From positions 1-9,216 of the forward strand of contig JAOTYV010000192.1 in the NCBI GenBank assembly GCA_029861675.1: a stretch of DNA of 9,216 bases. The letters are read 5' to 3'. Below, piece by piece: positions 5,729 through 9,216 of this stretch. Within the stretch, counting starts at the first letter, position 1. Each line of letters opens with the position of its first letter. Made by a program: the position numbers and the translations under genes. The notes beneath the pieces are model-generated. The model was not told the DNA's origin, did not search any database, and saw nothing but the letters and a program-made list of their open reading frames with translations. This DNA is from Alphaproteobacteria bacterium. Its GTDB lineage: Bacteria; Pseudomonadota; Alphaproteobacteria; UBA8366.

Positions 5729-7573
5729 ATGACCGATACCCGGACCGCCCCCCCCACTGACAGTCCGAATTATATTCCCTGGCTCATCGTCGTCTGTCTA
5801 TGGGCGGCGCTGCATCTCGCCCTCGCCACGTCGGTCGCCGCTCCCGTCTTCAACGGCGAGCTGCTGGGACCGGATGGCTACATGCGGCTGGTGCGGGTCG
5901 GCGAGTTGCTGGCGACCGGCAATTGGTACGACGTCATTATCGAGCGCAGTAACGCACCATATGGCGATACGTTGCATTGGACGCGCCCGATGGATGCGAT
6001 CATCCTGGCTCTCGCACTCCTGATCCTGCCATTCGTATCCGCCGAGCAAGCCTTGTTCGCGGCGGCCGCCAGCAGTGCCCCGCTAATCGCCCTGCTCTGT
6101 TGCATCGCGATGGTCTGGGCGGCCCGGGTCCTGATCAATCGCGACCGGGCGTTCATGGCGGTCTTCGTCCTGCTGCTGCAGCCCGCGGTGCTCAGCTATT
6201 CGATGACCGGCCGCGCGGACCATCACAGCCTGCAGTTCCTCGCCTTTCTATTATGTCTCGGCTTCATGCTGCGTCTGCTTGGCCCCCGCTCCGCGCCGCC
6301 ACGCCTGGCAATTCTCGCCGGCGCGAGTTTCGGCTTCGCGCTGTGGGTCAGCATCGAACTTCTGATCCTGGTAGCGCTGTGCCAGGCGGCGCTCGCGCTG
6401 AACTGGATTATCCGCGGCAGCGGCGGACGCCAAGGCCTGAATACGGCGATCGGTTTCGCCCTCTGCGTGGCGGCGGCGATCGCGATCGAACGACCGCCGG
6501 CGGATTGGCTGACAGTCGAGTACGATCGCATCTCCTTCGTCCACATGATGATTGCGCTGATCACCCTGTCTTTCTGGGCCGCCGCGGCCTACGGCACGCG
6601 ATTGTTCGCGTCCGGCGGCGTGGTTCGACATCGGCTGCTCATCGCCGGTGTGACCAGCGCCTTCGGAATCGCGTTGCTGGCCAACATGTTCCCGCTGTTC
6701 TTCACCGGGCCGTTCTCGGCCGTCGATCCCCGCATCGTTCCGATCTGGCACGACCGCGTCGCCGAATTGCGCCCCTTGCTGCCGAGGAGCCTGTATCGCG
6801 TCGGCACGTTTCTGATGATGATCGGCGTGGCGGTGCCCAGCCTGGCGCTCCTGGGATGGATCTGCTGGCGCGAACGGCAGGACGCGAATTGGCCGCGCTG
6901 GCTGTTTCTCGGCACGATGAGCCTGCTCTATTTCCTGTTCGCGCTGAAACATGCACGCTTCGCACCCTTTGTCGAAATTCTCAGCGCCATCGCCCTGGCG
7001 GAGATCATTGGCCGCCTGTTCGATCAGCAGAAGGGCTCCGGATCGGCGTTTCAGGAACAGCTCATCCGGATCAGCGCAACGGTCATGCTGATGTTCGGCA
7101 CGACCTTGACAGGAATGATCATCGAATCATCTTACCGCCAGGCGGAAGCCGGCGAGATAAGCCCCAAATGCCGGATCGAACCGATCGCCGACATCTTGAA
7201 CGACCCCAGGGGGCTGGGTGCGACCCCGCTCATCATCGGCGGATTGCTCGATCATGGCCCCGAGATCGTCTACCGCACGCCCCACGCTGTCGTCGGCGCG
7301 CCCTATCACCGCAACGGCGGCGGGATTTTCGACAGCTATCGCATGCTCGCCACGACCGACGACAAAGAGAGCCGCGCCATCGTCAGCCGGCGCGGCGTCG
7401 ACCTCTTGATTGTCTGCCCCTCCATCGGCGAGCGCCGCTTCTTTAAGCAGGAGTCCAGCAACGGAACGCTCTATCAGCGCTTGCTCGACGACAAGGCCCC
7501 CGACTGGTTGAGCCGCGTGCCGATCAATACCGACATCGCCAACGGATTCAGACTGTATCGCGTAGAGCGCTAA
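5729..7573 (+). CDS. GT-C-fold integral membrane protein, STT3/PglB-like
   Basis: The 614-aa product has about 13 hydrophobic segments (near 17-40, 90-103, 108-135, 142-157, 168-184, 193-224, 237-253, 270-293, 302-325, 355-380, 391-406, 411-431, 446-465) and a soluble tail of about 150 aa. It matches STT3-type oligosaccharyltransferases at several points. These are PDGYMRLVR (48-56; D49 like the first-loop catalytic Asp), GRADHHS (161-167), VAELRP (344-349; like the SVSEHQP motif of external loop 5), and LLDHGPEIVY (506-515) at the place of WWDYG. STT3 enzymes move lipid-linked glycans to Asn on the non-cytoplasmic side of the membrane. This protein is shorter than PglB (about 710 aa) and lacks the WW pair, so it may use another acceptor. 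The ATG has only a weak AGG site 11 bases upstream. It stands alone, divergent from the operon and convergent with the sulfatase. No glycan-lipid synthesis gene is nearby. GT-C membership is fairly secure; the reaction is inferred. Confidence 0.75.
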   Translation: MTDTRTAPPTDSPNYIPWLIVVCLWAALHLALATSVAAPVFNGELLGPDGYMRLVRVGELLATGNWYDVIIERSNAPYGDTLHWTRPMDAIILALALLILPFVSAEQALFAAAASSAPLIALLCCIAMVWAARVLINRDRAFMAVFVLLLQPAVLSYSMTGRADHHSLQFLAFLLCLGFMLRLLGPRSAPPRLAILAGASFGFALWVSIELLILVALCQAALALNWIIRGSGGRQGLNTAIGFALCVAAAIAIERPPADWLTVEYDRISFVHMMIALITLSFWAAAAYGTRLFASGGVVRHRLLIAGVTSAFGIALLANMFPLFFTGPFSAVDPRIVPIWHDRVAELRPLLPRSLYRVGTFLMMIGVAVPSLALLGWICWRERQDANWPRWLFLGTMSLLYFLFALKHARFAPFVEILSAIALAEIIGRLFDQQKGSGSAFQEQLIRISATVMLMFGTTLTGMIIESSYRQAEAGEISPKCRIEPIADILNDPRGLGATPLIIGGLLDHGPEIVYRTPHAVVGAPYHRNGGGIFDSYRMLATTDDKESRAIVSRRGVDLLIVCPSIGERRFFKQESSNGTLYQRLLDDKAPDWLSRVPINTDIANGFRLYRVER

Positions 7574-7595
7574 CCGTTTTTCCGTTGATCGGCGG

Positions 7596-9080
7596 TCACC
7601 GCGCGGCCTCCTCGCCAAAACCGAACAATTCGGGTTCCCGACCCGGTACCGGATTGTTCAGATAGTTGCCGTGGCTCAGGCATGCCTCGACGCCGCCCAT
7701 GCGTTCGATCTGTGCGCGCTGATCCGATTTTGCGCGGTCATCGACCGCTTCCGGGTCGAGCATCTCCCGCAACCGTTTCTCGATCTGCGCTGCCCGTTCG
7801 CGGCCGTCCGGCGTATCGATCAAATCCTGCGTCTCCCCCGGATCGACCTCGAGATCGAACAGTTGGGCCGGCATGCCGACGAAATACAGCAACTTGTAGC
7901 GGCCGTCGCGCAGCGCAAACATCCCGCTCTTCGAGCCGTGGCCGTGATATTCGGCGAACCCCAAGCGTTCGGCTTCCGTCCCCTCGATCGCCGGCCATAC
8001 GGAAACACCCGGCAGATCCGCATCCTGCCCTTCCAGGCGCGCACCGGCGCCTTCGACAATCGTCGGGAACAAGTCGACATGCGAAACGACCTGATCTATG
8101 ACGCGGCCGCGCGGGATGCCGGGACCGGCCATCACGAAGGGCACCCCGAGCGAATGCTCGTGGACAATCGACTTGGCAAACAGGCCGTGATGACCCGCCG
8201 CCTCGCCATGATCGGAGATATACGCGACGCGCGCGTTTTCCAGCACGCCAAGATCCTCGGCGGACTTCATGACGGCGCCGATCTGTTCGTCCATATGCGT
8301 GATCAGCGCGCAATACCCCGCAACGGTGTTGCGGACGAATTCCTCGGAGCAGAGTTCCTCGAATTGATGCAGGCAGCGAATGTGATCGATCGCCGGGTGA
8401 TGCGGCTGTTCCTCCGGCCGGAATTGCGGCGGCAGCGGCATGCGGTCCGGCGGGTACATGTCCATCAGACGTTTCGACACGACAAAGGGCGGGTGCGGCG
8501 CCGCATAGGACACCATCAGGACCCACGGCTTGTCCCGCGCCATCGCATGATCTTGCAGCCAAGCGACGGCATGTTTGGTGATTTCTTGATCGTATTGCAC
8601 ATAGTCCGTATCGCCGATGCCGGTACGGCTGTACTGCAGTCGCGGCGACGGCCGTGATCGTTCGCCCTCATCGGTCGCGCGCAGCAATCCGAACAACGCG
8701 CCGCCGCCGGCAACGATGTGCATCGGAATGACCGAGTCGGTGAAACCGTAGTCGCGGCCCTCCTCAAGGTAGTGCAGTTTACCGATCGAGGTGACCGTAT
8801 GGCCTTGTTCGCGCAGCCGGTGATGCCAGCTCGGCACCTTTCCATCATAGACCAGGGAATTGTCCCAGTATCCGGTCTGATGCGGATACCGCCCCGTCGC
8901 AATGGCGGCGCGCGCCGGACAGCAAACAGCCGATGCGGCATAGGCATTGGCGAAGCGCACGCCATCGGCGGCGATGCGGTCGATCGTCGGTGTTTGGGCC
9001 ACCGGATGGCCATAGCAGCCGGCATAGGCGCGGTTGTGATTGTCGGCCATGAAAAGAATGAGATTGCAGGGCTGCGTCAT
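7596..9080 (-). CDS. Type I sulfatase (formylglycine-dependent sulfatase family)
   Basis: A 494-aa alkaline-phosphatase-superfamily sulfatase. The N-terminal NLILFMADNHNR (6-17) carries the first metal Asp, D13; the usual second Asp/Gln position is N14. The signature is AVCCPARAAIATGRYPHQTG (51-70): the C-x-P-x-R register makes C53 the residue to be converted to formylglycine, with C54 next to it. Further active-site elements are GKLHY (100-104), AAPHPPF (193-199), SDHGE (289-293; D290, H291) and K303. The C-terminal part has DGRYKLLY (392-399) and the usual LFDLEVDPGETQDL-type segment (407-420). No signal peptide is seen, so it is probably cytoplasmic, as in choline-sulfatase-like enzymes. 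GAGGG stands 9 bases before the ATG. It ends 22 bp from the convergent membrane-protein gene. The substrate is unknown. Activity would need a formylglycine-generating enzyme or anSME encoded elsewhere. Confidence 0.93.
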   Translation of the reverse strand: MTQPCNLILFMADNHNRAYAGCYGHPVAQTPTIDRIAADGVRFANAYAASAVCCPARAAIATGRYPHQTGYWDNSLVYDGKVPSWHHRLREQGHTVTSIGKLHYLEEGRDYGFTDSVIPMHIVAGGGALFGLLRATDEGERSRPSPRLQYSRTGIGDTDYVQYDQEITKHAVAWLQDHAMARDKPWVLMVSYAAPHPPFVVSKRLMDMYPPDRMPLPPQFRPEEQPHHPAIDHIRCLHQFEELCSEEFVRNTVAGYCALITHMDEQIGAVMKSAEDLGVLENARVAYISDHGEAAGHHGLFAKSIVHEHSLGVPFVMAGPGIPRGRVIDQVVSHVDLFPTIVEGAGARLEGQDADLPGVSVWPAIEGTEAERLGFAEYHGHGSKSGMFALRDGRYKLLYFVGMPAQLFDLEVDPGETQDLIDTPDGRERAAQIEKRLREMLDPEAVDDRAKSDQRAQIERMGGVEACLSHGNYLNNPVPGREPELFGFGEEAAR

Positions 9081-9134
9081 CGCTTCGTTCCCTCTGGATC
9101 ACGACCATTCATCGACCGAAATTTCTTCAGCGGC

Positions 9135-9151
9135 CGGGCCTCACCGACCCG
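9135..9151 (-). terminator. Hairpin after the partial gene at the right edge
   Basis: On the minus strand CGGGUC pairs with GGCCCG (one G-U wobble) around a 5-base loop. It begins 4 bases past the TGA of the suspected partial gene. The sequence beyond it has only a short AAATTT and no true U-tract, so termination would be weak. Bases 9081-9134 between this hairpin and the sulfatase start hold only the sulfatase's Shine-Dalgarno region. Confidence 0.25.
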
Positions 9152-9155
9152 ATGG

Positions 9156-9215
9156 TCATTCCTGGACCGACGGAACTTTGCCTGCCGCTTCTTGCCTGAC
9201 CGTCTGATAAATGCG
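9156..9215 (-). CDS. Possible 3' end of an upstream gene (partial)
   Basis: One minus-strand frame entering from the right edge reads RIYQTVRQEAAGKVPSVQE and then TGA. The peptide looks like an ordinary charged C-terminal helix and a hairpin follows the stop, which together suggest the end of a real gene that lies beyond the window. The evidence is only 19 codons and no family can be named. A competing frame runs on to overlap the sulfatase ATG but gives a very Arg/Lys-rich peptide that looks non-coding. Confidence 0.35.
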   Translation of the reverse strand, partial: RIYQTVRQEAAGKVPSVQE

Positions 9216-9216
9216 C

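Noticed and set aside
5977..7446. 489-codon plus-strand open frame inside the membrane-protein gene
   Set aside because: It is an out-of-frame shadow: Arg/Pro-rich, without domains or a ribosome binding site, and fully inside a clearly coding frame with 13 membrane segments.
7592..7602. GCGGTCACCGC palindrome at the junction of the convergent genes as a bidirectional terminator
   Set aside because: The stem has a single-base loop, overlaps the sulfatase stop codon, and has no proper U-tract in either direction.
7671..8657. 328-codon plus-strand open frame opposite the sulfatase
   Set aside because: Antisense shadow; its peptide is rich in Arg and His with no recognisable motif, while the minus strand encodes a full sulfatase.

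Overview
The window is GC-rich and gene-dense, with bacterial gene spacing and Shine-Dalgarno sites. Protein families and codon bias suggest an alphaproteobacterium, perhaps a Rhodospirillales-like or marine lineage. This is an inference from gene content; no rRNA or marker gene is present to fix it.

Layout, left to right. Bases 1-162 hold short palindromes, including a 73-bp dispersed inverted repeat (56-128). Bases 163-5561 carry five genes, all on the minus strand. In transcription order they are: an Ldh_2-family NAD(P)-dependent 2-hydroxyacid dehydrogenase; a xanthine-dehydrogenase/CoxL-type molybdopterin-binding large subunit; a small cupin; a secreted monoheme cytochrome c; and a CmcJ/NvfI-family non-heme iron oxygenase. 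The first three are 24 and 27 bp apart, each with its own Shine-Dalgarno site, and look like one operon. The last two follow after gaps of 197 and 171 bp and may have their own promoters.

A 167-bp divergent intergenic region (5562-5728) separates the operon from a plus-strand gene (5729-7573) for a 13-helix GT-C membrane protein. It retains several landmarks of STT3/PglB oligosaccharyltransferases in altered form. It ends 22 bp from a convergent minus-strand sulfatase (7596-9080). The last 60 bases probably hold the 3' end of another minus-strand gene.

The left-hand block looks like an oxidative catabolic module for an unidentified small organic molecule: two oxidoreductases, a cupin, an electron carrier and an iron oxygenase. 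The sulfatase could release a sulfate ester upstream of it, but it is not in the same transcription unit. The molybdenum subunit has no FAD or [2Fe-2S] partner in the window, although its operon appears complete here. The two observations most worth following are that orphan molybdenum-hydroxylase operon and the shortened STT3-like protein with an LLDHG sequence where WWDYG would be expected. No CRISPR array, tRNA, rRNA, transposase or phage gene was seen.
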